A stretch of DNA of 64,000 nucleotides, taken from contig NC_060214.1 in NCBI RefSeq assembly GCF_021130785.1, forward strand, positions 958,501-1,022,500. The letters are read 5' to 3'. The DNA comes from Homalodisca vitripennis (Eukaryota; Arthropoda; Insecta; Hemiptera; Cicadellidae). The stretch's first letter is position 1, and each line of letters opens with the position of its first letter. Shown piece by piece: positions 21,816 to 34,429 of the stretch. Made by a program: the position numbers and the translations under genes. The notes below the pieces were generated by a model. It saw only the letters and a program-made list of their open reading frames with translations, searched no databases and was not told the DNA's origin.

Positions 21816-24800
21816 TTCCCAGGGAGGCATTTTTAGACAGGGAAATTGTCTCCCCTAAACCGAAGGTGAATCGCCCTGTCCGCTCTATGGCACCTTCCTT
21901 GCCCAAAGTAGATCCCCTTACTATCTGGCTATCCATAAAATAAATCAAACTTGAAGCACTAATTGATACAGGCTCCACATACTCAATAATATCTGGGTCA
22001 GTCTTTAAGGATCTACAGAAAGGTAAAGGGTTTTACTTCAACTCACTTAACACCAGAACTCAAGCCATGACAGCGAATGGTACTTACATGAATTTCCAAA
22101 AACAGATTAAATTGCATTTTAAAATTTTACACCTTTCCTGGACTTTTCCTTTCTTTGTATCAGATAGCCTACCAGTGGCAGTTGTTTTGGGTTTGGACTT
22201 TGTAGATCACAGTAAAATGGTGATCAATGCGGCTCAGCGTAAAATAACTTTTTCCTTTGACACAACCTTAATTATTAATCAATTCCAGGATCAGTCAGCT
22301 CAACCCAACATAGAATCAACTCATACAGCACCAAAATTAGGAGAAAACTTGAACACAAAACAAAAACACATTTTAAAAAACCTATTGCAGCAGTACCCGG
22401 ATACCATAACACCATGCCTTGGCAAAACCAACTTAATATCTTATACCATCCGTATAACAACTAATAAGATTGTCCGCTCAAAACCTTTTCATTATGCTCC
22501 TCCCAAACTGAAAGAGCTAAACAGCCATATTAAAGACCAGTTGAGTAAGGGTATTATTCGTCCTAGTGACTCTCCATATTCAAGTCCGGCGTTTTTAGTC
22601 CCGAAAAAGAATGGTAAAAGTCGCATGGTGGTAGACTACCGTCTCATAAATAAGATGGTTGAGCTGGAGAACACTCCCATGCCAACGGTGGAGTCAGCAT
22701 TCCAGTATTTAGGGAAGGCTTCTCATTTTTCCCACCTGGACCTTGTAAGCGCTTATAATCAAATTCCTCTTGATGAGAATTCCAAAAAATATACGACTTT
22801 TGTCACAAGCACAGGTTGTTACGAGTATAACTATCTGCCCTTCGGCTTAGCTTCCGGTGGCATGGTTTTGGCAAATCTACTTGACAAAGTCTTTGGAGAT
22901 ATAAAATTCAAATTCCTTTTTGTTTATTTTGATGACCTAGTTGTCTTCAGTAACAGTTTCAACGAGCATGTACAGCATCTTAAAATAGTTTTAGACAGGC
23001 TTAGAGATACTGGTCTGACTGTTAGTCCTGAAAAAATGGTTGTGGCATCTCCTAGAATAGAATACCTGGGTCACATATTTCATAATGGTAAAATCAGTCT
23101 AAATCCTGACAGAAGTAAACCTATCGACTCCTACGCAACACCTAAGAATTTAAAACAACTTTCTAGGTTTCTGGGAATGTGCTCATATTACTCGAGATTC
23201 ATTAAAGGCTTTTCTCAGATTTCGGAACCTTTAAATTTTTTAAAAAGAAAGGGCGTTCCATACATATGGGGACCTTCTCAGGAGGAGGCATTCAAAACCC
23301 TTAAAGCAATTTTAGTATCTTCACCTGTTTTGAGGCTACCCGACTTTGAAAAACCCTTCACGTTGCAGACCGATGCCTCTGGCACGGCTGTGGGTGCGGT
23401 CTTGTCCCAGGAAACTTTGGATGGCAGCCTAGCACCTGTTGCTTACGCCAGTCGTGCCCTGAACCTCCATGAAAAGAACTACTCAACCTTTGAACTGGAG
23501 GCTCTCGCTGTTGTGTTTGCTTTGGAAAAGTTCAGAACTTACTTAGAGCATAGAGAATTTTCTCTTTTTGTGGATAATAGCGCTCTTTCCTGGTTGCTGA
23601 ACCACCCCAGGCAAATTGGAAAAATAGCACGATGGATTGCCTTAATAAACACATTTAAATTTCAAGTCAGTCACATTAAGGGCAAAGAGAACGTTGTTGC
23701 AGACTGCCTCTCTCGTTTGTACGAGGAAGACTCCACAACTCCCCAACAAGATGACACAAGTTCAACACCTTCAACAAACAAACCCAAAAATCCTACCTCA
23801 AAATGTTTAGTTCTTTTCTCTCTACCAGAAGCCTTCCAAGACATAAGAGAACATCAAGCCCTAGACCCAGAATTAAAAAATATAATTAAGTCAATTAAGT
23901 CTGGACAACACCCTCCAAACTATGAAATAATTGATAATGTCTTAGGCTATAAAACCCCTTCCCAGAGCAGACCGCGTGTTGTTGTTCCCAAAATACTACA
24001 CCACATGTTATTTGCCATGTATCACACGTCCCCAGTTGGAGCACATTTGGGAATCTCCAAAACACTAAATCGGTTAAAAAGAATATTTTACAGTTCTGAT
24101 CTTACTACAACAATAACTAACATGGTTAAATCATGCTTGCAGTTCCAGCGCTGTAAGCAAGCCCCAAACAAAAAATATGGTTATCTATCGTCTGATCTAG
24201 CACAAAGACCTTTTGAAAAGATCATGATTGACTATGTTGGTCCTCTCCCTAGAACAAAACGTGGTCACCAGTGGCTACTAACCATTGTAGACGCGTTTAG
24301 CAAATTTTCTGTCATGATCCCAACTAAGAATTCAACAGCTTTAACTACAGTAAATGCCCTTAAACGAGGCCTATTTTCCTACTTTGGGTTTCCCCAGTCT
24401 ATTGTCTCCGATTCTGGCAGTTGTTTCAAATCTCATCAGTTCAAAAACATGTGCGATGAGCTTGGGATTAAACACATTAGGACTTCTCCTTATTACCCGA
24501 AAAGTTCGCACGCTGAACGTGTGAACAAAAATATCGGAGTTGCCTTGCGAATTTTCCACCACAAAGACAATACTCAGTGGGATGAAAACCTACATTATTT
24601 TCAAACCGCCTTTAATTCTTCTAAACACGAGAGCACTGGCACATCACCCTCTGAAATATTTTTGGGATACACTATCCGCACTCCTTTGGAAAATAAATGG
24701 AATCTTGACCAACTTCTAGAACCTAATTCTGAACCAAGAAACATTGAACAGAGATGGAGTAAAGCTCTAGACAATCTGATCCGTGCTAAGGATAAAGTAT

Positions 24801-25027
24801 CCAAACAGTATAATAAAGGTCGAGCACAAGTTCCCTTTAGAGTGGGTGATACAGTTATGTATCGACTATTTAACCTGAGTAATGCACCCAAACACATCTC
24901 AGCCAAGTTGCAGCCTATGTGGTCTAAACCTTTGGAAATTGAGACCTTTACTTCCTCTGTAACAGTTGCCTTGCGTGACCCAAAAAACCAAGAAATTTGT
25001 GAGGTCAGCACATATATCCCATATTAA
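21816..25027 (+). CDS. pol: Gypsy Pol: protease, reverse transcriptase, RNase H, integrase
   Basis: Pol makes the DNA copy and inserts it. The frame is entered by slippage at 21815; a TAA at 21941-21943 interrupts it early, and it is then open to 25027, with the first ATG at 22067. In order: retropepsin DTGS (D at 21965); RT with KNGKSRMVVDYR, LPFGLASGG and the catalytic box YFDD (22925-22936); RNase H with TDASG and the block around FELEALAVVFALEKF; integrase with an H-H-C-C finger in which the second Cys position is Phe (24143-24145); the catalytic triad Asp (24230), Asp (24410) and Glu (24515), with 34 residues between the last two; and a GPY/F-type C-terminal region (FRVGDTVMYRL). The usual end (SHIK-type) is found in another frame just before 25027, so a small indel there replaces the native tail. 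The YFDD, one-short D-E spacing and lost Cys are the odd features. Confidence 0.93.
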
Positions 25028-26878
25028 AAAGTGCATTCTCCCAACTCCTCAACAATGATCTGCCACTAGATATTTCCTCTATTCCGAAAAAGCCATTGTG
25101 ATATTAGGTTTAATTTGAGTTTATTTTCATTCTTCTTTCATTTTACACCTTAAAAATAACATTTCCTTTTCTTTTTCTACTCTTCTTTGGGACCCTGCAT
25201 TGGTGGCTCTGCCTGGCACTGAGGTGGATTTGGCTAAGGAGTTCACCTGCGTGTGCTCTCCTCTTGCTACCTGGTGTTGGGTTTGGCAATTCTGATGTTT
25301 GGTCCAAACTGTCTACTATACACTTACACGGGGATGGGTGGTTATGAGATCTGCCGTTTAGATTTTGTTTGTTTGAAATATTTACAGCTTCCATGATTTA
25401 GCATTTATTTATATATTTTTTCTGTAATCAATAATGGGAGCAGCGACAGTCTCATTGCCTCCTATGCGCAACCCCAAACACACTTCATTAACACATCTTT
25501 TACTATCTCTATCCTATTCATTTATTTTTTTTTGTTAAGTTATAACTTAAGGCAATTAGGGATAGAGAGTAATTTGTATCGATAACAGCTTTAGAACCGA
25601 CATTATTTAGCATTTCCCTTATAGTCGACTGTTCAACAAAGTATTCTCCTATATACAACTAGGCTAAAGCTATAGCGAAGCACTCACGCCAGTTAGTCAA
25701 ACCTTATTTATTACTATAAATGTTTATCTCTGTGTAATTTAGTGTTCGTGTATGGTTTTTTCGTGATAGATATTACTTTGTATTTTCGAGCATGCGTGTT
25801 ACGACCTTATAATGGTCAGTTATATGTATATTTATTTGTATGTGTTAGTTATATAGAGTGGTTATCCTATCCACAAATTAATGGTTATTACCAATCATAT
25901 CCTGGCCTACTAACTCTGAGCCAACAGGTTTTTTTTCTCTTGAGTTATTGTTTGTTGGCCCATTCCTTCTCGATCTGAACACTCCATTTAGGGAATACTA
26001 CTCGCCATATGTCACCAAACAATCTTGAAAAACTAATAGGGTAGATAAGTTTAAAGAACTTGTTAGCAGACCAATTCTCCTCTTTCCTTGCCTCTTATGA
26101 CTGTAGTCACTAGGAGACCTCATCATTTAGATTTGGATTTATTTCTCCAATGGCCATTTCATCTTTTCACCACCTTTCCTGTATTTCAAATATTGAAAGA
26201 ATATGAACAAAACAATTAATTGTATATGTTCTTCCAGAGAGGTCATGGGGACCTTTCACTCCCTCTCATTCTGCGTCCGGTAGATTGGCTTGTTGGCAGC
26301 AGGCTTGTCTCCCGTTGCGGGAGGTGGAGAGGGAAGTAAGGGGGACAGGACTAGGATTATGGCCAGCTACGATGGAAGAAATATTCTATGAGTTACACAA
26401 GAATAATATATCCTTAACTTCTCCTTTCCTACTTGGCCTAATTTTGGAGAGAAATCTGAGTCTGAGGATGGGGATGAATGAAGGTCGTGATTCTCAGTCA
26501 AACACGGTTTCCAGAATCCTGATTCCTTTGACCTAGATTACCTTCTATAATTTATTTAAACTTTTTAAAGAAGCCCAACCTTAACCTTGGAAGAGTTAGA
26601 AGTATATAGCAGGTATGTGACATATTGGTGATGGATAGATCTTTGTTGCTTTCCACTTATGGGTTGAATTTGTCTATGGTTGAGGACTGGAGCTGTTCAG
26701 CGAGAACGGGCGCGGTTTCTGCACCGCCTTTCTGCATGGTAGTGTTTTTTTGAAAATTTTGTAAGCTCTGCGTTCTAGTTTAAGATATTTGGATCAATTT
26801 AACTATAACTGGTTCACTTCCAGATAATTTTCCTCTCACCCATTCTACCACTCTTAATGGATAAGCCTTCGAACTCCT
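25028..26878 (+). other. Gypsy 3' region, no env recognised
   Basis: About 1.85 kb between pol and the polypurine tract. Frames at 25742-25978 and 26285-26536 (78 and 83 codons) have no recognised domain. No signal peptide plus furin-site plus fusion-peptide layout of an envelope gene can be seen. The region may be a long 3' untranslated region or a worn third ORF. Confidence 0.5.
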
Positions 26879-26896
26879 CGGAGAAGGAGGGGAGGA
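26879..26896 (+). promoter_or_regulatory. Polypurine tract of the gypsy element
   Basis: GGAGAAGGAGGGGAGGA runs directly up to the TG of the 3' LTR. This is where plus-strand DNA synthesis is primed in LTR retrotransposons. Confidence 0.88.
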
Positions 26897-27314
26897 TGCG
26901 GCGAGTGCCGCTACAGATTTGAATTTGGCGCGCGTAATCCTTCTGTAGCCGCGAACGCAATTGCCAGCTGCGCCGACCTCTAGCCCTTAGCTCAAACAAT
27001 AGGAGCCTCCTACCATCCGGAATTCCTCCGGACAGGTTCTGGTAGGATGGTTCCTGCTAGGTTAGCAGGCAGGGACCGGAGGTTTTGACACAGTCGTTGT
27101 GCAGCTATCGGGTGGAGTGGACGGTAGGAGTGAGTGTACGTGGCCTGGGACTTGATATAATTGTTAGGGAACCTTTCGGTACTATATCCAAATTATTAGT
27201 TATTATTTAATCATCAAAGCTGGTTAGATTTTGGATAGAGGGAATCTATTGGCGGATCCACGGATTATTCCTCTGGAAGGTCCCCCCTTCCGGTCGCGAC
27301 GACACGAGGTCGCA
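26897..27314 (+). repeat. 3' LTR of the gypsy element
   Basis: 418 bp, the same length and ends as the 5' LTR. The five differences are single-base: A/G near the start, G/T in the GAGGTTGTGAC block, T/C and G/A near the AT-rich middle, and G/T in ATCTAGTGG. Confidence 0.97.
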
Positions 27315-27318
27315 AGGC

Positions 27319-29679
27319 ATAGGACCGAGATCCGCTAGATCCACAAAACGCGTAAACATAATTTTCAGTTCTGTAGTACCCCTTGGGTTAAGGGATTTAT
27401 AACGGCTTAGACATGGCTAATAGATTTAAAGGTTTCCAGAAAGAGTAAAAGAAATTAATCCACCTGTATAATACTCAGCTTGTTCTGGGAAGTTCATATT
27501 AGTTGCTGGCACGTTGTCAGTGAACACGCAGTTATTAAATTTTGCTTTTAAGTTGCAGTTTTTACTTTGTAACCGAACTGAAAATATTTAGCAGCATACA
27601 AGATATAGAATTTAGTTTTAATTAAAAATAAAATTATTTAATATACTGAGCTTCTGACGTCTGATGGTGTTCCATAGTACAAAATGTTTAATAGCGGCGT
27701 TTCTTCTGTTATGAAGTATCGTCTAAGCTTAATATAAAAATACACCTTAAAAACGAGCAAAAAAAATTAAATTGACGAAAGAAAAGTTTTATCATTAAAT
27801 TAAATCCGTGAGCAGAAATAAACACACCTCTATCTACAAAAAATTTAATTCTTTTATAAGATAGAGAGCACAACTCAGAGCTGGAGCAGCAAGAAACTCT
27901 TGACTCTGCAGGTAAAGTGACCTGTGGTAAGATGAACTTGATAATATATTTTAAATAACTTCTCGGTCATTGCCTTTTTCTTTAAATTATGTCTGCAGCT
28001 GATGTTAAAAAGTATCTTTAGAAACCCCGAATCTTTGACAAATAGTTAGTACAAATATTTCTTATATGATTCGGTTTATGATAAGTTATTTTAAGGTGTA
28101 CTGTATTATAAATATTCTCTGATTATTGCATAGCTTACTATTGCAATTCGGCTAAAATATCCTGTCGGGTACTTTTATATTAAATAAGTTTATAACAACT
28201 GAAGAAATAACGCATCAATGGGTTTCTTCATCTTGCGATTATTACAAATACTATTGCTAAAATATTGATATAATTATTATTATTATTATTGTGGTATAAA
28301 TAGTTTAATTTTAAATATTTTAGAAATCAAAAAAACTTAATATTTCTTACAGTTTATTTACACTATTTCTCAGGGATATCCAAATAAAGAACATATCTTA
28401 TTTACGAGTTGTCAACTTATATCAAGGATAATCAAACCTTTCTCAGCAGGATTTTATAACTAGTAACCTTAATGTCGAAATTTTTAGGATACTTTGTACT
28501 GAGAGCAGCAAATTCTTCAAACATTTTAGATAGAATTGGTTGTTTGTGCAATGAAATTACATAATTTAAATCTCATCAATAATTGAGTATCGATTCATTT
28601 CTCTTCCTCTTTTTATAAATAACTATGCTAAACTTATTTTGATGAAACAGTTAATAATGACAAGATGAAACACTGACTTTAATAGAGTTAGGATCAAATT
28701 TGAATGCAATAGTTTTGTTTTGCCGAAACAAACTTAACAAAGCACAAGAATAATACTATGAGTACAACCGACAAGACAACGGAATGTAAATGCACAGCTC
28801 AAACATGTAAATGTTCCTAGGTAAATGTTTGCCGCGCTTAAATATACAAGCTGTTTCCCCTTGGTCTTTACTGCAACAGCTACACGCCTTGTATCACTGA
28901 TTTTGTGCGAAATTTAAAGATTTTGGATGGACTTTAGGACCAATACCCCAAATTACTTTTAAAATTAAACTTCTTAAACATTCATTTAGTTCATTTTATG
29001 TGAACTTATATCCTATAATTATCATCTCTATATTTTGTGTTCTAATATATCACTTTGTTAATACAATCACAATAACTACAATCTTTCTATAAAAATATTT
29101 AATTTTTTGTTTAGCTTTTCATAATAAATGTTTTTCTAATATTCATAATAATGTTCTAAACGTAATATTTAAGGCATTAGGTTTGTTAATTTTACATTTG
29201 TAGAAAATTTCAAAATTTATTGGAAATGTAGTGCAATTGACATGGCAGTACTGTACTTGTTATTGTAACAAGTTATAATAACAATTTAAAACATACTAAG
29301 TTATGAATTTATATAAATAAATCAGTAAGGCTTTATACATCGAATACACCTATATCTAACTTTGAAGAAATCGACCGATTATTAATCGTACCAGGGAACA
29401 AAACATAAAATATCGTACTCGTACTATAAATATCAGAACATAAGGCAGTTTAAATTGATATCATAGGACAATAATAGTACATAGAATCTAATTAAGAAGA
29501 ACTAACTCCCACATATGCGACCTCACACAGTTACTCAGACACTCTATACAAAATGAGAGTTGTTTAAAGCTACAATTGTGAACTTTTTAAAAATAGTTAT
29601 TCTTGTTCATTCTCTTTAATGGATACAATAGTAACGTTCTAGAACTCGGTATGAATAATAATCTTCACCAATATCCAGG
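27319..29679. other. AT-rich stretch with traces of dispersed repeats
   Basis: No gene seen. 27885-28010 (AAACTCTTGACTCTGCAGGTAAAGTG and after) resembles the right edge of the 124-bp array at 42430-42520. 28785-28860 (AGCTCAAACATGTAAATG and after) resembles 60070-60155. A short ATT microsatellite lies near 28271-28291. Confidence 0.5.
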
Positions 29680-30170
29680 ATAATATATTTATATTTTGCT
29701 TTAATTGATTCTAGAATGCAATATGGATTAGTTTGTTGGGGAGGGACTTATAAGTATTTAATAGTCAAATTAAGGGTTGTTCAAAATCACTTTCTACGAA
29801 TAATACTAGGTAAGAAAAAGAGAGACAGTTTTTTTACTTTGAATATATATATTTGAAAATACTGCCTATTCAACATCTTTACGTATTTAAATTTCTAAGG
29901 TTATTTTATTTACGGAGTGGGAATACCGGAACGACTGATCTTTTATATGCAACTAGAAGTATAAATAGAAAAATTTCAGAATTCATAAAGTAAATAAATC
30001 ATTTTTTAAACATTCTTTTATATATATTGGACCATCATTTTTTTAATAGATTACCTCAACATATTAAAGAAACTAATAATATAAAGCATTTTAGTCTGAA
30101 AGTAAAATTTTGGTTGTTTAGTCATCACGATATTGCGTTTTTAAGAACAGATGTTGGCCTAAATGCTTAA
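29680..30170 (+). pseudogene. C-terminal remnant of a Jockey/CR1-type LINE reverse transcriptase
   Basis: From 29680 the reading is YFALIDSRMQYGLVCWGG, the segment conserved just after the RT domain of Jockey and related LINE ORF2 proteins. It continues with VVQNHFLRIILGK. A frame change near 29845 and an in-frame stop near 29990 interrupt it; the last part reads on to a TAA near 30170. LINE ORF2 copies its own RNA at a nicked target. Only about 160 codons of the C-terminus remain, so this is a 5'-truncated, decayed insertion. It is followed by a probable 3' untranslated region. Confidence 0.75.
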
Positions 30171-30535
30171 ATATTTATTTTCATTCTTTTTAATGTAAAA
30201 AATATTTTAAGAACTTGTTTGCTTTAGTATAATTACCTGTCCCTTCATATTTTGTACTCTGGTTAATGCATAATTTGTATACTGTAGTTTTAGTTAGTTT
30301 TGTATAAGTCTTAACTTATGGAATAGAGTCAGCTAAGTCTGACAGACGCCACAGAGTGCGGCTTAACTGGCAGCAACATGAACATTAGACCTGGACTCAA
30401 GAAGTAACTTTGTTTTTATATTTGTGTTTTAACTGACCACATTACTTGTAAAAGTGGTCAGTCATTCTGGAGTTTTTTTAAGTTTTGTTAACCATGTGTA
30501 TTAAATTATTGGAATAAATCATTATTTTCATAAGG
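30171..30535 (+). mobile_element. Probable 3' untranslated region of the LINE remnant
   Basis: The stretch after the LINE stop ends with GGAATAAATCATTATTTTC, a polyadenylation-like signal with an ATT-rich tail. It includes a perfect stem CTGACCAC/GTGGTCAG (about 30434-30462). The end point is approximate. Confidence 0.45.
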
Positions 30536-33196
30536 TCGAAGAATATTTTTGAAATGCTTTAAACATATGAAATTTGTATTCTGTAAATAAAAAATTAATT
30601 TTACTCTATGTTAAAAAAAACTATAAAATTGAATAAATGTCGTAGGTTTTCCCCATAATTTCATAAACAATACAGTATAGTAAATATCACCTAATATATA
30701 ATATTAAATTTCCCATCTTTAACAATTAATATTTTATTCAGACTTACTATGAGACTTGTCACATCCATCATCTTTATATCATCATCATATTGTTTAAAGT
30801 TGTAATACAAACATAGAAAACACATGTATAACACAATAAATGCTTTATATTTTAAAAGTTAAGTATAGATACTTTTTCAATTATGTGTTAGAAAATAAAC
30901 AGGACATTTCATTTGAAAGAACTGACTACTGACTACGTAAATAGTATACCAGCATTCACAATAAACTCCTCTATAAAACTTAGTATTGGTATATGCAGTA
31001 TTATTATTAGTATTATATTACTTATAATAAAAGTTGTCATAGATATCACTTGGTGATTTCAAATTATGCATTAACAATTTAAATAGTTATTATTTTAAGA
31101 ACTAATAATTATAAAAATGGCTTCCACTGAATACAGTTATAATAATGATGTTTTGAGTGAATTCAATTAATTATATTGGTTTGAAATCCCTTACAATTGT
31201 TGGGAAACATTAAAAGTAACAAGGGTAATATGGAATAGTAAACATAATGTCATTACTACAAATATTATAACTATTTAGTAGCAATTGGCATTATTCCCAT
31301 AAAAATTCGACCAAAAGTTGGTAGGATTTAATATAATAATACTTAAGATATTATGGGTTTTATATAAAAACAGACACAAGGGCAGATGGGAAACAAACCG
31401 CCGGAGACCCTTTTTCATAGGATGAAATGTGTTTGAATTGACTTGAGCAATAACGTTATTTACCTTTGTCTAGAGTGTTATGGTACACCCTGTATATATT
31501 TTGGAGGATGCCAACACGTCGATAATTATATTGTACATCAGTCATTCACACTCACAAGATTATGATGATCTTGACCTCACCAAACAAAGTAAATATCCCT
31601 AACACTGTAGTTGACATACAAGAGAGAGATCGGTGCCACGTAAGGGTTAGAAGTAATGTGGTACACTCGTATGTCTCGACATAAGAGAACTGTTTATAAC
31701 AAACACACACAGACGCTGTAACTCATCTGCAGCGTAAGCCGAAAAACAGTTTATGAAGACAAATTACTCTTGAAAGCGTATTTCATCAACAAATCTTGTT
31801 AGAAAGCACTCACATGACTTGTTATCACACAACTAGACAAGAGAGAGTTTCTTTTTATATGTTCTATTTCGTTTAAATTACTTTCAGGATGTTCATACTG
31901 CTAGCTCTCATACGTCAGAGTAGTGTGTATTAGGAATATAAATCACAGACTTGGATATGACCAATTATAGCCTTATTGTTGAAGAAATTAACTGTAGCCA
32001 GAAGAACAAAGTTTCTTGGGTTAATATAGTTTACGAACCATGCAGTTTTTGTATGCAGAGAATAAAGCAGAGAAATGCCTAAACCTTTAACAATAATAGA
32101 TATCAAGTAAGTCAGGCTACAAGGAACACTGGACGTTTTAACGGGAAGAAGCGAGAAGAAGGGTATCTATTTGTTTCAATAGATGTTTAAACGAGAAAGA
32201 ACATCAACATAACTGTTACCCTATACGTATGGTAGTCTCACATTATTACTTATTCCTATTCTCTCTACTGTTGTGAGTGTGTGGGCTTTAGATTTATGCG
32301 GTCTTATGTCACCCAGTGTTTGAGATAAAATACAGTGTTAAGAATTAAAGTTATACATGTTTGTGTACGTTAATAAACATAATATAAAACAAGAAACCTT
32401 TAGTTTTAACTGGTATCAATATAAACTTAAAAAAAACTATTAAAAACCTAATATTAACAACCTGCACGTGATGTCATTGTGACACTGTGATGTTACTAAT
32501 ATTACTGTAGACGTCACTTCTAGGTAAATGACGTCATCATTAGCCTTGTGCCATCCTACAGCTTGTCTGATAATATCTAAGGATGAACCTACAAACTGCT
32601 ACGTGCAATAAGCCCTGGGTAGTAAAAATTCAGTCTTCATCAAATGCGTGACAATTATTATTAGCTTGCAATGCTAGTGAAATGGTTGGATAAATTCTGT
32701 AAATGCTGTATGGTTCACTAAATGATTAGCCACACACAACACTTGGTGACTATTGGTCAACCTCAGAGCCTTACCACCACGTTACCCATGTGAATCAGAA
32801 GCAATAAGAACCAACGTCACAGGGACCTGGTTGTATGTCTATCTATATCCCATATGAGATTATTTTGTATAACTATTTTTTTTGTTGGTATCACTGCTGA
32901 TTATGTCACTCCATATTTAAATAATCTATGGATTAGTTTATTACGTTTATTAGTGTTACTTTTTATCGCTAGTAATAGGAAGCATTATTTATGAATAACG
33001 CTTAAAAATATGTTCCCAACAGTAGTTTAAAATTTTAAAATCATTAAATCAACAGAAAACTGTTGTGTAATTATAATCCAGCTTGTTAGTTTTTATCAAT
33101 TATCCAATTAATTATTGATTTGTTTTCAATATAATTAAAACAGCCTTATTTTTAAGATTGATGGATTTAAGGTTTAACAGATAATAATGCTATATC
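30536..33196. other. AT-rich stretch, no gene seen
   Basis: No coding content recognised. 32483-32600 (GACGTCACTTC-AGGT-AATGACGTCAT core) recurs at 43790-43905. A TACACCCTGTATA-type string near 31483-31495 is common in insect dispersed repeats. Confidence 0.5.
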
Positions 33197-33845
33197 AAGT
33201 AAAATAATAAATAGTATCACAAGAAATATCGAGTGGCCACTATAAGAAGCTGTAAAGCCTGTGTGAGGTTGTGTCAGTTGCTCGCCTATAGAAGGTGGAC
33301 ATAGATGCTACAAAGTAAAATAATAACAATAAAATAAATAAACAATAATATAACAATAAAACAATAGTAGCACAAGAAATATCGAGTGTCGAGCAGGCAA
33401 CATAAGTAGCTGTGAAGCCTTTGTGAGGTTGTGTCAGTTGCTCGCCGATAGAAGGTGGACATAGACGCTAGAAAGTAAAATAATAAATAGTATCACAAGA
33501 AATATCGAGTGTCGAGCAGGCAACATAAGAAGCTGTGAAGCCTTTGTGAGGTTGTGTCAGTTTCTCGCCGATAGAAGGTGGACATAGACGCTATAAAGTA
33601 AAATAATAAATAGTAGCACAAGAAATATTGAGTGTCGAGCAGGCAACATAAGAAGCTGTGAAGCCTGTGTGAGGTTGTGTCAGTTGCTCGCCGATAGAAG
33701 GTGGACATAGACGCTACAAAGTAAAATATTAAATAGTAGCACAAGAAATATTGAGTGTCGAGCAGGCAACATAAGAAGCTGTGAAGCCTGTGTGAGGTTG
33801 TGTCGGTTACTCACTGATAGAAGTTCGACATGGTCGCTATAAAGT
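33197..33845. repeat. Tandem array, ~123-bp unit, 5 copies
   Basis: The phrase GAGGTTGTGTCAGTT recurs at about 33264, 33424, 33547 and 33670, and as GTCGGTT near 33794. The first interval is 160 because an extra AATAAC-rich stretch is inserted; the others are 123-124. The 83-codon minus-strand frame here is a by-product. Confidence 0.95.
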
Positions 33846-34429
33846 CTGAGAGCGCCGCTGTGGTAGCCAAGAGATCGGTTATTGTCATCTGTGGTATTTT
33901 ATATCGCTTCCAGATGACCTCTTATCTCCTTTCAAAGTTTGGATTATCGATCACTTATATCTAAACCTCCGTCCTGCTTCTGTACATAACATGCCTATTT
34001 ATAACGTTATACTATTTTAGCAAAATTAAGCTTCGGAAGCATATAGCGATAAAGATATCCAGATTTTTAACAGTTTCAGTCACGCAAGTGTTATATTATG
34101 CAAAGGGAGAATATTTATTTTCTATTAATTGTCAAATGGAAAAATCTTATTTGTGTAAAAATCTCCTTAGTCATCTCTTAGTCAGTTATAAAGGTTCATA
34201 ATCAAGAAAAAAACTTATTCAAATAATGTGTTGTAATTTGGATTGTCCATCATATACCATTTGTTCTATAATTTAACTATCAATTTATTTATATTGGTTA
34301 TTTTACTTTTTGAAGTTTCAGATATGCCATATAAAGATCATACATATTTGTCATTGGGCTGAAATGCATAATTATATGTAAAAAGGACGGGTATAATTTT
34401 TTTGTAGAATATTGAAGAATCGATAGTGA
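33846..34429. other. Spacer between two arrays, nothing recognised
   Basis: AT-rich sequence with no gene and no clear repeat. Confidence 0.5.

Larger units (their letters stand above)
18325..27314 (+). mobile_element. Ty3/gypsy LTR retrotransposon, structurally complete
   Basis: An 8,990-bp element flanked by a 4-bp target duplication AGGC (18321-18324 and 27315-27318). The LTRs are 418 bp each, begin TG and end CA, and differ at five positions (about 1.2%), so insertion was fairly recent. Order is LTR, ~1.8-kb leader, gag, -1 frameshift, protease, reverse transcriptase, RNase H, integrase, ~1.9-kb 3' region, polypurine tract, LTR. The order RT-RNaseH-integrase and the D-D-E integrase identify the Ty3/gypsy superfamily. 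No env gene is recognised. Two stop codons and other lesions suggest this copy cannot move by itself. Confidence 0.97.

Noticed and set aside
24601..25011. 136-codon minus-strand frame
   Set aside because: Opposite strand of the integrase C-terminal region of pol.
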